From the NCBI GenBank assembly GCA_944327295.1, contig CALVHF010000013.1:1-39488 (forward strand): a DNA stretch of 39,488 bases, in the 5' to 3' direction. Below, piece by piece: positions 25,226-33,542 of this stretch. A program made the position numbers and the translations under genes. The notes beneath the pieces are model-generated. The model was not told the DNA's origin. It worked only from the letters and a program-made list of their open reading frames with translations, and did not search any database. This DNA is from an uncultured Desulfovibrio sp. GTDB lineage: Bacteria; Desulfobacterota; Desulfovibrionia; Desulfovibrionales; Desulfovibrionaceae. The first letter of the stretch is position 1; every line of letters starts with the position of its first letter.

Positions 25226-25480
25226 ACGCTGCATGCCTGAACGACTGGCCGCAGGCTCCCTGCACAAGGCGCCTTCCTGTGCGCACGGAACTGGCTCGAC
25301 TACCCGGCCCCTGGCAGGCACGGGCTCCTGCCGGCCCCAAACGTGCCCCTTTGCAAAAGGAGCACCAATGAGGCATACTTGCCCGGCTTCACGCCTCCTG
25401 CCCTGTCGTGCCGCGGGGCAGGATGGGCATCAGCCGTTCCTGGTCCTAAAACTTACAGGTTCCCCGCAAAGGGCCCAACC

Positions 25481-26176
25481 ATGCCGCATCTCTATCCTGT
25501 CTTTCTCGATCTGCACACCCTCAGCGTCCTCATCGTGGGCTTTGGCAGCGTGGGTCAGCGCAAGCTGGCCATGCTCGTGCCCTGCGCGCCCCGTGGTGTG
25601 CGCATCGTGGACACGGCGCCCCCTTCTGCGGAAGGCCTCGAACTTCTTGAAAAGGCCAGGGAGGCTGGCTGCACCTGCACCTGCGAGACCAGGGCCTTTT
25701 GCGAGGAGGATCTTGCAGGCACAAGCCTTGTGTTCACCTGCACGGGCGACAGGGCCCTCAATGCCCGCATAGCGGCCCTTTGTGTCAGAACCCGCATCTT
25801 GTGCAACTGCACGGACAATCCTTCGGCAGGTACCTTCCATGTGCCTGCCGTGGCCCGCAGCGGCCACCTGGCCGCAGCCCTTTCCACAGAAGGGGCAAGC
25901 CCGGCCCTCTCCAGGCGCTGGAAGGAGGAGCTCATCACCTGGCTTGCGCCACGGGACAGGATGGCCGCGCTCATGGGCAGCTTAAGACCCCGCATTCTGG
26001 CCCTCGACCTGCCAACGCACGAAAATACGGCGCTGTTCCGTTCCTTGAGTTCCGGAGCCCTGGAAGAGGCCCTTGCCAGAAACGACAGGGCCCAGGCCCT
26101 GGCCCTTTTGCAAGACCTGTTGCCTGGAGCCCTGCACCCCGAACTCCCCGATGTGCTGAACAGCCTGAAACAATAG
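25481..26176 (+). CDS. precorrin-2 dehydrogenase (siroheme branch)
   Basis: NAD-dependent oxidation of precorrin-2 to sirohydrochlorin, as in the N-terminal domain of CysG or in Met8/SirC. The frame is open from 25343, but conservation starts at ATG 25481 (MPHLYPVFLDL), giving 231 residues. The Rossmann motif VGFGSVGQRK lies at about 21-30. CNCTDNPSAGTFHVPAV (about 110-126) contains the D-N-P pattern of the active site, and STEGASPALSRRWKEEL follows. It is the first gene of an operon with the CcsA-like gene (gap 9 bases) and hemA (gap 2 bases). In sulfate reducers this enzyme serves siroheme and the siroheme-dependent heme route. Sirohydrochlorin ferrochelatase activity cannot be inferred here. 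Confidence 0.88.
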   Translation: MPHLYPVFLDLHTLSVLIVGFGSVGQRKLAMLVPCAPRGVRIVDTAPPSAEGLELLEKAREAGCTCTCETRAFCEEDLAGTSLVFTCTGDRALNARIAALCVRTRILCNCTDNPSAGTFHVPAVARSGHLAAALSTEGASPALSRRWKEELITWLAPRDRMAALMGSLRPRILALDLPTHENTALFRSLSSGALEEALARNDRAQALALLQDLLPGALHPELPDVLNSLKQ

Positions 26177-26185
26177 AGACTACTC

Positions 26186-27022
26186 ATGACTTCCCTTCTC
26201 TCACCCGCCTCATCCACCCTGCTCACCCTGGTGCTCTATGCCTTTGCCGGTGTGGCAGGCATGCTCGGCATGATCCTCAAGAACCAGACCATCAGGGTCG
26301 TGGCCGCCACCGTGGCCACCTGCGGCTTCATCCTGCAGACCGTCATCCTCTTCATGGGCTTTCACGCCCAGACGGCAGGCGGCCTGAGCCTCGGCGCCTA
26401 CCTGCAGATGATGGCCTGGTTTGTCATGCTCTGCGGCCTTGTCCTGTGGATCAAGATACATCAGGAAATCCCCCTGCTCTTCGGAGCCCTGCTCTCCCTC
26501 GTTCTCTTCTGCTTTTCGGCCCGATCCCTGCAACTTGTCGTCCATGTGCCGGGCTCCCTGCACGCGCCCTTCTATGCCCTGCACATAGGCGCCCTCTACA
26601 TCTCCCTGGCCCTCATCGCCATCTCCTTTGTGGCAGGCCTGGCCTTCCTCTACCTGGACCAGCGTCTCAAGGCCAGAAAGCCCCTGCCGCACTTTCTGCG
26701 TGATCTGCCGGCCCTCAACATCCTGGACAGCATCAACAGCACGGCCACCCTGGCAGGCTTTCCGCTCTTCACCACCGGCATAGTCTGCGGGCTCATCTAC
26801 GCCAGGCCCGTGTACGGCGCCACCCTGACCGGCGACCCCAAGGAGCTCATCTCCCTTGTCATCTGGGCCTGCTTTGCCGTGATCTTCTACGGCCGCGTGT
26901 GCCGGGGCTGGAGGGGCCGCAAGCCCGCCCGCCTCATGGCTCTCGTCTTTGTGCTGAGCCTCTTCTCCATCGTCGGGGTCAACCTTTTCATGAACAGTCA
27001 TCACGCCTTCACCAGGATCTAG
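26186..27022 (+). CDS. CcsA/HemX-like cytochrome c assembly membrane protein
   Basis: Membrane protein of the cytochrome c assembly family (CcmC/CcsA/HemX), 278 residues with about eight helices. His residues likely to interact with heme are in FMGFHAQT, VVHVPGSLHAPFYALHIGAL and the C-terminal NSHHAF. The usual WWD signature of CcsA is not seen, so a HemX-like role in controlling or supporting HemA is more probable than heme handling for cytochrome c. It is placed directly between precorrin-2 dehydrogenase and hemA, with gaps of 9 and 2 bases; hemX-hemA adjacency is known in other bacteria. Exact function is inference. Confidence 0.8.
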   Translation: MTSLLSPASSTLLTLVLYAFAGVAGMLGMILKNQTIRVVAATVATCGFILQTVILFMGFHAQTAGGLSLGAYLQMMAWFVMLCGLVLWIKIHQEIPLLFGALLSLVLFCFSARSLQLVVHVPGSLHAPFYALHIGALYISLALIAISFVAGLAFLYLDQRLKARKPLPHFLRDLPALNILDSINSTATLAGFPLFTTGIVCGLIYARPVYGATLTGDPKELISLVIWACFAVIFYGRVCRGWRGRKPARLMALVFVLSLFSIVGVNLFMNSHHAFTRI

Positions 27023-27024
27023 CC

Positions 27025-28506
27025 ATGGATTGCGATATCGTACTTGTTGGTCTGAATTACCGCACAGCAGCCGTGGATGTGCGCGAACGCTTTGCTCTGG
27101 TCCATCAGACGGATCCCGAGAACTGGGCCCTGCCCCTGGGCGGCGCTGTCCATGAGGCCCTGATCCTCTCCACGTGCAACCGCGTGGAGCTGCTGGCCAT
27201 GGGCACGGGCGACGTGCGCAGCCAGATGCTGTCTGCCTGGGCCAAAGCCCGGCAGGCCAGCGTGCAGGATCTCGAACCCTACACCTACACCTATCACAAC
27301 GACGATGCCGTGCGGCACCTCTTCTCCGTGGCCTCGAGCCTGGACTCCATGGTGCTGGGCGAGCCGCAGATCCTGGGCCAGCTCAAGCAGGCCTACCGCA
27401 AGGCGGCTGCCAGCCATGCCACGGGCGTCATCCTGAACCATCTGCTGCACAAGGCCTTCTCCGTGGCCAAGAGGGTGCGCACGGAAACGGCCGTGGCGTC
27501 GAGCGCCGTGTCCATCAGCTACGCGGCCGTGGAACTGGCCAAGCGCATCTTCGGCACCATGAACGAGCACAGGGCCATGCTCATCGGTGCGGGCGAGATG
27601 GCGGAACTGGCAGCTACTCACCTGGTCCAGAACGGCATTGCCGAAATCCTGGTCAGCAACCGCACCTATTCCAAGGCCGAGGAGCTGGCCCGCTTCTACC
27701 ACGGCCGGGCTGTGCCCTTCGAGCACCTCAACTCAGCCTTCAGGGATGTGGACATTGTCATCACCTCCACAGGAGCGCCCGAAGCAATCATCCATGCAAA
27801 GGACATCCGCCAGGTGCTCAAGGCCCGCCGCAACAGGCCCATGTTCTTCATCGACATTGCCGTGCCCAGAGACGTGGATCCGGACGTGAACGGCCTTGAC
27901 AACATCTACCTCTACGACATCGACGATCTCAAGGAAGTGGTGGAGGAAAACCGCGCCAGCCGCAGGGGCGAGGCCATCAAGGCCGAGGGCATCGTGGAGG
28001 AGGAAATGGTCTCCTTCAGGGACTGGCTCGCCCGCCTCAACGTGCAGCCCACCATCAAGCAGCTTGTGCAGATAGGCCAGGACACCATCTGCGACGAGGT
28101 GGAGCGCACCATGCGCAGGCTGGGCTCCACAGATGAAACCCTGAAGGAAGCCCTGGAATGCATGGGCCAGGCCCTGGTCAAGAAATTCCTGCACGCGCCC
28201 ATCTCCTACCTCAAGGAGGGCGACAGTGCCGAGCACAGTCGCCACATCCTGACCATACAGCAGGTCTTCAACCTGGACGGCCACTGCCAGAGCCGCTTTG
28301 CCCAGAGCAAGCATGCAGAGAGCCAGGAAGAGGACGGCCTGCAGTTCCCGGCCTTCTCCTGTTCGTGCACGGCAGACAGGGCCGAATCTGGCGAACAGGC
28401 AAAAGAAAATGCCGGAACACAGGAAGCGGACAAGGCCTCCTCCTGTTCCAAGGACAAGCCCTGTACCTGCTGTCAGGGCACACAGGAGGGACTGTGCCAT
28501 GCGTGA
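27025..28506 (+). CDS. hemA: glutamyl-tRNA reductase with a Cys-rich C-terminal tail
   Basis: First committed step of tetrapyrrole synthesis by the C5 route: reduces glutamyl-tRNA(Glu) to glutamate-1-semialdehyde with NADPH. ATG 27025 follows the previous stop by two bases. The catalytic Cys is C51 in LSTCNRVELL. GEPQILGQLKQAYR and ETAVASSAVSISYAAVELA are typical, the NADPH domain has LIGAGEMAELAATHL, and the dimerisation helix ends near residue 415. Normal HemA stops about there. This one continues to 493 with a hydrophilic tail holding eight Cys (421, 446, 448, 474, 480, 482, 483, 491), including CSC and CTCC. The tail might bind heme, iron or zinc and regulate the enzyme; that is speculation. 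It overlaps the next gene by eight bases. Confidence 0.95.
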   Translation: MDCDIVLVGLNYRTAAVDVRERFALVHQTDPENWALPLGGAVHEALILSTCNRVELLAMGTGDVRSQMLSAWAKARQASVQDLEPYTYTYHNDDAVRHLFSVASSLDSMVLGEPQILGQLKQAYRKAAASHATGVILNHLLHKAFSVAKRVRTETAVASSAVSISYAAVELAKRIFGTMNEHRAMLIGAGEMAELAATHLVQNGIAEILVSNRTYSKAEELARFYHGRAVPFEHLNSAFRDVDIVITSTGAPEAIIHAKDIRQVLKARRNRPMFFIDIAVPRDVDPDVNGLDNIYLYDIDDLKEVVEENRASRRGEAIKAEGIVEEEMVSFRDWLARLNVQPTIKQLVQIGQDTICDEVERTMRRLGSTDETLKEALECMGQALVKKFLHAPISYLKEGDSAEHSRHILTIQQVFNLDGHCQSRFAQSKHAESQEEDGLQFPAFSCSCTADRAESGEQAKENAGTQEADKASSCSKDKPCTCCQGTQEGLCHA

Positions 28507-28828
28507 GTACGTGATTTCCGATCTGACGCCTGCAGAGACGCAAGGCCTGGAAGAAACCCTTGCCGCCAGAAATCTGGCCGCTGGCATAGAGCACCTCTAC
28601 TGGCTGCCCGTTCCTGAGCTGACGGCGGTGCAAAAGGAACACGCCGCCTCCTGCGGCCCCCATGTGGTGGCCCTGGAAGTGGAAGAGACCTCTCTGCGCA
28701 TGGAGCTGCTTGTCCGGGCCAAAAACCGCCTGCGCTGCGACTGCATAGCCTATGCCGATGCCGGGCAGCTCCAGGCCCTGCTGGCCAGCCTGCACGAGCT
28801 TCTGGCCGAACAGGGCATTCAGTGCTGA
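28499..28828 (+). CDS. 109-residue protein coupled to hemA, unknown function
   Basis: Not recognised. ATG 28499 lies inside the end of hemA (8-base overlap) and has AGGAGGG eight bases upstream, so it is certainly a translated operon member. The product is acidic and looks like a small alpha/beta domain: helix (about 11-27), strand at IEHLYWLPV, helix, strands at HVVALEVEE and SLRMELLVRA, then RCDCIAYAD and a helix to the C-terminal Cys. Its four Cys include a CDC pair at about 80-82. No signal peptide or membrane segment. The operon context suggests a role linked to tetrapyrrole synthesis or to HemA itself. Confidence 0.8.
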   Translation: MREYVISDLTPAETQGLEETLAARNLAAGIEHLYWLPVPELTAVQKEHAASCGPHVVALEVEETSLRMELLVRAKNRLRCDCIAYADAGQLQALLASLHELLAEQGIQC

Positions 28829-28894
28829 GGCACAGAATGTGCTGACAAGTTGCACGACGAGCGTGCGGGCCAGGGGCTTTGCAACGCACAAAGA

Positions 28895-28934
28895 GCCTTC
28901 AGACTCGGAGGACATGCCCTCCAAGTCTGAAGGC
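28895..28934. terminator. long hairpin ending the hemA operon
   Basis: GCCTTCAGACT (28895-28905) pairs with AGTCTGAAGGC (28924-28934), and inner GGAGG pairs with CCTCC. The helix is very stable, but the plus strand has no T-run afterwards (CCTCCTGTCTT), so termination may be weak or the hairpin may mainly stabilise the mRNA 3' end. Confidence 0.6.
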
Positions 28935-29060
28935 CCTCCTGTCTTGTGCACTGCGGCTGATCTGCTGACTGAGATCTGCTGGCTGATCTGCCTGTCGAGG
29001 CTTCGGCTTTGATGTTCGTCCGCGTTTGTTCCTGGGCCAGACTGCCCGGAGGAGAGCGTC

Positions 29061-30203
29061 ATGAGGCATACTGCCCCCCTGCCAACACCCAGCGCAGCCG
29101 ATCTGCCGGCAAGCGTTCCCTCCCTGCATGCGGCGCCGGCCTTTACGGCAAGACTTGCCCTGCAGCTGCACAAGAACCTTGCCGAAGCAGGGATTGCACA
29201 AGGCGCCACGCTTTTGTGTGCCGTCTCAGGCGGAGCGGACTCCGTGGCTCTGGCCTGTCTTGCGGCCCTTGCGGCCCCCAGGCTGCAGGCCCGGGTGCAC
29301 ATGGTGTGCTGCGACCACGGCCTGCGGGCAGAGAGTGCTGCGGAAGCGCGCTTTGTCGAGGCCCTCGGGCATCTGCTGGGCCTTGAGGTCACAACCGTTG
29401 TCCTGACTGTGCAGGGACAGGGGAGCCTTGAGGAAGTGGCCCGCAAAAAGCGCTATGCGGCCCTGGAAGCAGTGCGCAAACAGAGCGGGGCCTCGCACAT
29501 CCTGCTTGCCCATCACAGACGGGATCTGAGCGAGGACATGGTCCTGCGCCTTGTGCGCGGCACGGGCTGGCCTGGTCTTGGCGGCATGAAGGCCGCCGAC
29601 CCGGCACGCCACCTGCTGCGGCCCCTGCTCTTCACGGCCCCCGAAGACTTGCGAACCGTGCTTCATGAGCTGCACATGCCCCACTGCGAGGATGCGAGCA
29701 ATGCGGATACGCGCTTTGCCCGCAACCGTGTGCGCCATGAGCTTTTGCCCCTGCTCTACCGGGAAAATCCGGGGCTTGATGCAGCCCTTGGCAACCTTTC
29801 CCTGCTTGCAAGGATCGATGAAGAGTATTTTGCAGGCCTTATTGCCCCCGTGTGCGCGCAGTGCACAGAGGAACGGAGCCTGGAAACAACAGGCACACGC
29901 CTCACCCTGAGTCTGCCTGCGCGATCTGTGAAGGCACTAGCCCCGAGCGTACGGCTGCGCCTGTTCATGACCCTCATTCAGCGCCTGGCCCGTGCCGGCG
30001 TACAGGGCCAGGCCCGATCCGGTGTGCTCTTGCAGCTCAATGCCGCCCTGGACCGTCCCCAGCGGCCACGGCACTTTGTGCTGCCAGGCAGGATGCAGAT
30101 ATGCCTTGGTTCAAAGGCCCTGGTTTTCAGCGGCCTTGTGCCCAACGAGACAGTCAGACAGGGCATGAGCAATTTTTGCGAAAAGCCTGCGGCTGCGGAG
30201 TAA
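29061..30203 (+). CDS. tilS: tRNA(Ile)-lysidine synthetase TilS
   Basis: Modifies C34 of tRNA-Ile(CAU) to lysidine with ATP and lysine, so that AUA is read as Ile; essential in most bacteria. The 380-residue product starts at ATG 29061 after GGAGGAGAGCGTC. The PP-loop SGGADS is at about 56-61, CCDHGLR at about 83-89 and AHHRRDLSEDMVLRLVRGTGWPGLGGM at about 150-176; the usual sequence there is AHHxDDQAET, and here it is HRRDLSED. RPLL and SNADTRFARNRVRHELLP follow. The C-terminal TilS domain is short compared with E. coli. It ends 23 bases before the convergent GNAT gene. Confidence 0.93.
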   Translation: MRHTAPLPTPSAADLPASVPSLHAAPAFTARLALQLHKNLAEAGIAQGATLLCAVSGGADSVALACLAALAAPRLQARVHMVCCDHGLRAESAAEARFVEALGHLLGLEVTTVVLTVQGQGSLEEVARKKRYAALEAVRKQSGASHILLAHHRRDLSEDMVLRLVRGTGWPGLGGMKAADPARHLLRPLLFTAPEDLRTVLHELHMPHCEDASNADTRFARNRVRHELLPLLYRENPGLDAALGNLSLLARIDEEYFAGLIAPVCAQCTEERSLETTGTRLTLSLPARSVKALAPSVRLRLFMTLIQRLARAGVQGQARSGVLLQLNAALDRPQRPRHFVLPGRMQICLGSKALVFSGLVPNETVRQGMSNFCEKPAAAE

Positions 30204-30226
30204 TCCGCCTGGCATGAGCCTGAAGA

Positions 30227-30724
30227 TCAGGCAAGTTCCTTGAGAAAGAAGCGATCCATGGTCGTGTGCAGGACAGCCTCGGGTCTTGGGATCTCCCTGT
30301 AGCCGAGCCGTGCATAGAGCTGCAGAGCCTCAGTCAGGACGGAATGGGTTTCCAGGTACATTGTACGGTAGTGCAGGGCCCTGGCCCTGTTTTCGCAGGT
30401 TTCCATGAGGGCCCGTCCGAGGCCCCTGCGCCGGGCCTCTTCCGTGACGTAAAGCTTTTGCAGCTCGGCACAGTCGGCAAAGGCGACGGCTTCGGCAAGG
30501 CCGGCACCGCCAAGGACTGTGCCTTGCGCATCCACCACCACAAAGTAGGCCCGCCGCTCCGGAAGGGGGGCATAGTAGGTACTCAAATGATCCAGTTCTG
30601 GATCAAAGTAGGCCGTCCCGGGAATGTCCAGATGACAGGCACGCAGGGTGGTGCGGATGATGTGGGCCAAGGCGGCATCGTCGGCTGCCGACAGCGGACG
30701 TATGGTACACTGCTCGATATCCAT
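30227..30724 (-). CDS. GNAT family N-acetyltransferase
   Basis: Acetyl-CoA-dependent N-acetyltransferase of 165 residues; the acceptor is unknown. ATG 30724 has GGAGGAG upstream. Motif A, the acetyl-CoA pyrophosphate loop, is in EEARRRGLGRALM (about 96-108), preceded by the strand AELQKLYV. The N-terminal IRPLSAADDAALAHII is typical of RimI-like single-domain members. The C-terminal YARLGYREIPR is the common Tyr-containing motif of this fold. It is alone on this strand between convergent tilS and the hipBA remnant. Confidence 0.92.
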   Translation of the reverse strand: MDIEQCTIRPLSAADDAALAHIIRTTLRACHLDIPGTAYFDPELDHLSTYYAPLPERRAYFVVVDAQGTVLGGAGLAEAVAFADCAELQKLYVTEEARRRGLGRALMETCENRARALHYRTMYLETHSVLTEALQLYARLGYREIPRPEAVLHTTMDRFFLKELA

Positions 30725-30854
30725 GCAAGGCTCCTCCGACTTGGGGATACAGGAAAGGGACCCTGAGCATAGGGGAAAGTGCCGTGCTTTTGAAGCGGCT
30801 TTTCCCCTGTGCCCGAAGGCCCCTTGGTTTTCGGGTGCTTATGTGCACCTTGGG

Positions 30855-32313
30855 TTATGCGTCGGTGTTTTCTGCGTCTGTGGTCTTTGTTCCTGCGCTG
30901 GTTTCGGTGTCAGTGGCAGGGGCATCCCTGCTGTCTGCAGCTACCGAGCCCTTTGCGTCTGCGCTGGCTTCGGGCTCCCTGACAGGAGCTTCGGACGGCA
31001 GTTCCCAGCCTGGTTCTGCCTCTGCGTCCAGGCTCTCGAGTACAGGGCTGGCGATCAGGGAAGCCTTGCCGCTGCCCCCGTAGACGAGCTGCATGCGCTC
31101 GGCCTCTTCGGGATCGGCGCCTGCCTCCTCGGCCACGTCCCGCCACTGCGAGAGGGCCTCGCGAAAGGCTTCCAGACGGCTCTGCGCCTCCTGCTCCTTC
31201 AGACGGAACAGATCGGCCATCCGCACAAACCGTGCGGCAGCAGCATCCAGGGCGCCTTCATGCAACAGGCCCGCACGAGAAGTGCTCTCCCAAGGCAGGG
31301 ACGGCTCAAGAGGCTGCCGACAGGAGCAAGCCGCCAGCCAAAGTCCTCGCGCATAAAGCCCCAGCTGCCGAGGTCGGAGTTCGTTGCGTGCACACAGGCA
31401 CTGAAGACCAGGCGGTTCCAGATCTCCTGCAAATCCTTCCGGACGGCACCCCCTTCCTGCTGCAAAACAGTTGCCATGCCGGCAAGGTCTGTCTCGGAAT
31501 GGCCCCTGGCCTGCAGGAAACTGCGGCCTGACAGGAAGGGGATGCGCTGCGCACCAACCCTGTCACAGCGGCGGACAAGGAGCACGTTTCGCCCTGCCAC
31601 CTTCTCAAGACGACACTCCGCAATGCGCAGCCCTGCTCTGCTGGCAAGCTCCAGGGTCACATACTCCCAGAGGGGCCTGTCTCTCTCGTCGCCGGGAGCA
31701 GGCAGGTGTGCCACATACAGGGTGCCATCCTCGGCGCTGACAATCCCCCGGGCCTTCTTCCAGCAAGTGAGGCTCCGGCACGCACCAGCAGGTTCGTCTC
31801 TGCAAGGTCTGCCGTGCCGGCAAAGAAGCGCTGCGTGGCCATGCAAAGTGCTTCCAGATCATGCAGGCCCGGGCACGCTTCCTCTTCCGATGCGCCCGTA
31901 AAGCGTGCTCCGCCATCCGCGGAAAAACGCAGAGCCCCCATGCGGGTGGCATCATTGCGCAGAAAGGTCAGGACTGCCTCCAGAGCATGGGGTCTGCGCC
32001 TGGGCTTTCCGGAGCGTCCGGCGGCAGAGCGTGCCTGTTCTTCCTGCAGCTCCTTCTTGCGCAGCAGCAGACGCTGGCCCCATTCTCCGGGCAGACAGTC
32101 TGTCAGGCAGAGAAAGAGGCCTTCGCGCACCGTGGGATGGGCATCAAAGGGCAGGTCGGGACTCAGGGGAAAGGCGCGGGGCGTCTGCAGCCAGTCGGCA
32201 TCGTAGCCAAAGCTTGCGAGGAGGCGCTCCCGGCACGGCCTGACCCAGAGCCTTCCCACCAGTTCCGTGCTCTTGCGCTGGAGGTGGACTGTGTACTGTA
32301 CGCTGTTACTCAT
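30855..32313 (-). pseudogene. hipA: HipA-type kinase toxin, broken by two frameshifts
   Basis: Remnant or miscalled gene of a HipA-like Ser/Thr kinase. ATG 32313 overlaps hipB by eight bases with GGGAG seven bases upstream. The N-terminal lobe runs to ETNLLVRAGASLAGRRPGG. The frame then breaks at a C5/G5 run (31745-31749); adding one base gives GIVSAEDGTLYVAHLPAPGD and LWEYVTLELA, the normal HipA core. A second break lies near 31308-31309; adding one base restores a Glu/Ala-rich helical C-terminus and an acidic Thr/Ala/Asp tail. In the catalytic loop, where HipA proteins have a sequence like NTDDHLRN, this one reads ATNSDLGS. The catalytic Asp and metal-binding Asn are therefore gone, and the protein should be inactive as a kinase even if the frameshifts are sequencing errors. 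Confidence 0.85.
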
Positions 32314-32620
32314 GCGCATGCTCCCTTGTCTTGTAGGCCTTTCTCGGCAGACGTTCCTCGTCCAGCAAAAGGCCCACGGAATCGTTTCTCTGATCGGCGA
32401 GCTCGTCAAAACGCTCCAGCAGTCCCAGGGCGTACAGCGCCGCTGCGACATTGGCGAGACTCACTCCGCCGGAACCATTTTCGATACCGAGCAGGGTGTT
32501 GCGGGAAATGCCGGCACGTTCGGCAACAACCGAACTGGGCAGCCGGCGACGCATGCGGGCACTGCGAAGATCCCTTCCGGACTTCTGCAGCGAGCGAAGG
32601 ACGTAAGCATTCTTTGGCAT
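32306..32620 (-). CDS. hipB: HipB-like XRE antitoxin/repressor
   Basis: DNA-binding antitoxin of the HipBA module, 104 residues from ATG 32620 (GAGG six bases upstream). The helix-turn-helix is at about 18-70: DLRSARMRRRLPSSVVAERA, then GISRNTLLGIENG. The C-terminal part has RFDELADQRNDSVGLLLDE, typical of the HipB-like group that ends before hipA. It probably represses its own operon by binding the palindrome at 32628-32665, just upstream. Frame intact, unlike hipA. Confidence 0.9.
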   Translation of the reverse strand: MPKNAYVLRSLQKSGRDLRSARMRRRLPSSVVAERAGISRNTLLGIENGSGGVSLANVAAALYALGLLERFDELADQRNDSVGLLLDEERLPRKAYKTREHAHE

Positions 32621-32627
32621 ACGTAAC

Positions 32628-32665
32628 CTCTGAAAAGTACTAAAGGTTTATGAATGTTTTCAGAG
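32628..32665. promoter_or_regulatory. candidate HipB operator palindrome
   Basis: CTCTGAAAA (32628-32636) and TTTTCAGAG (32657-32665) are exact inverted 9-base arms with a 20-base spacer, between the promoter and the hipB start. Autorepression by HipB at inverted repeats is known for E. coli hipBA; the site here differs in sequence. Confidence 0.65.
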
Positions 32666-32698
32666 AATTGCCACTCTTGGAAAAGTTGTGTGAATAAA

Positions 32699-32727
32699 TT
32701 TCTATTTCAAACAAACTAACATGTCAA
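32699..32727 (-). promoter_or_regulatory. promoter of hipBA
   Basis: On the minus strand TTGACA (32727-32722), an exact 17-base spacer and TAGAAA (32704-32699). It is AT-rich compared with the surroundings. The predicted start is about 32692, so the operator palindrome would lie in the 5' transcribed region. Confidence 0.75.
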
Positions 32728-32799
32728 CAATTATTTTTTTCTCCTGTGGCTCTTCTGTTTTCCGGAGATTCTGGCAGCCGCAGAACCTTGAGCAGTGTT

Positions 32800-33334
32800 C
32801 CTGGAAACTGTGCAACATCCTGTGCAGAGCGCGTCTTTCATGCTGCCTTGTGCTGCGACGGCAGGAAAACGCACCCACCAGGCGACACGAAACGTACCCG
32901 CATGGCGACAGGAAAATGCACCCAGTGAGACGGTGGAAAGAACTGCAAGAATGCCTTGTCCAGCATTCTGCGCAGTATTGCAGGATACGGCGCAGCATCC
33001 TGCGCACGAGCTCTCTTTCATGCCGCCGAAGCTTCTGGCGGCAGGAACGTGCACCCGTCTCGCGACAGGAAAATGCTCCCTGTGAGACGGTGGAAAGTGC
33101 TGCAAGAATGCCTCGTCCAGCATCCTGCGCAGTATTGCAGGATACGGCGCAGCATCCTGCGCACGAGCTCTCTTTCATGCCGCCGAAGCTTCTGGCGAAG
33201 GAACGTGCACCCGTCTCGCGACAGGAAAATGCTCCCTGTGAGGACGGTGGAAAGTGCTGCAAGAATGCCTCGTCCAGCATCCTGCGCAGTATTGCAAGAT
33301 ACGGCGCAACATCCTGCGCACGAGCTCTCTTTCA
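32800..33334. repeat. tandem array of a ~157-bp unit
   Basis: Near-identical units begin with GACAGGAAAATG at 32907, 33064 and 33220. The steps are 157 and 156 bases, and the third unit stops at about 33334. A degenerate partial copy precedes at about 32800-32882. Because 157 is not a multiple of three, the reading frame changes at each unit, so this is not a repeated protein domain. Each unit holds two CATCCTGCGCA copies around an inverted GCAGGAT, which allows two alternative hairpins; the outer bases CTCGT/ACGAG close a larger stem. No transposase or CRISPR features are seen. Confidence 0.9.
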
Positions 33335-33488
33335 GACTGTCCTGGGCTTGTGGCGGGTCATGTACACGGTGCACGGGCGTGAGGGACGGCAGAAGGATTG
33401 TTTGTTTTTTCGCGTTGCTCTGTCGTTTGTTCTGCCATGTACCAAGCCATGCGCGTGTGCAGGAAGTGGCACACCTCCCGGACACACG
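33335..33488. other. spacer between the repeat array and the hydrolase hairpin
   Basis: No gene, promoter or RNA is recognised. GTGTGC/GCACAC form a small hairpin near 33457-33476. Confidence 0.4.
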
Positions 33489-33528
33489 CATGTCCGCATC
33501 TCCCGAAAAGCCGGGAGATGCGAACATG
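33489..33528. terminator. long hairpin after the alpha/beta hydrolase gene
   Basis: CATGTCCGCATCTCCCG (33489-33505) pairs with CGGGAGATGCGAACATG (33512-33528) with one mismatch. It starts 15 bases beyond the hydrolase stop on the minus strand but lacks a T-run there, so termination efficiency is uncertain. Confidence 0.6.
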
Positions 33529-33542
33529 GCAGCCTTTTTCCA

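Noticed and set aside
32702..33280. Cys-rich protein repeats in the tandem array (minus strand)
   Set aside because: The unit length is 156-157 bases, so the reading frame changes from unit to unit; no start or ribosome site is convincing.
32800..33334. CRISPR array
   Set aside because: Units are about 157 bases with no short conserved repeat alternating with unique spacers, and no cas genes are present.
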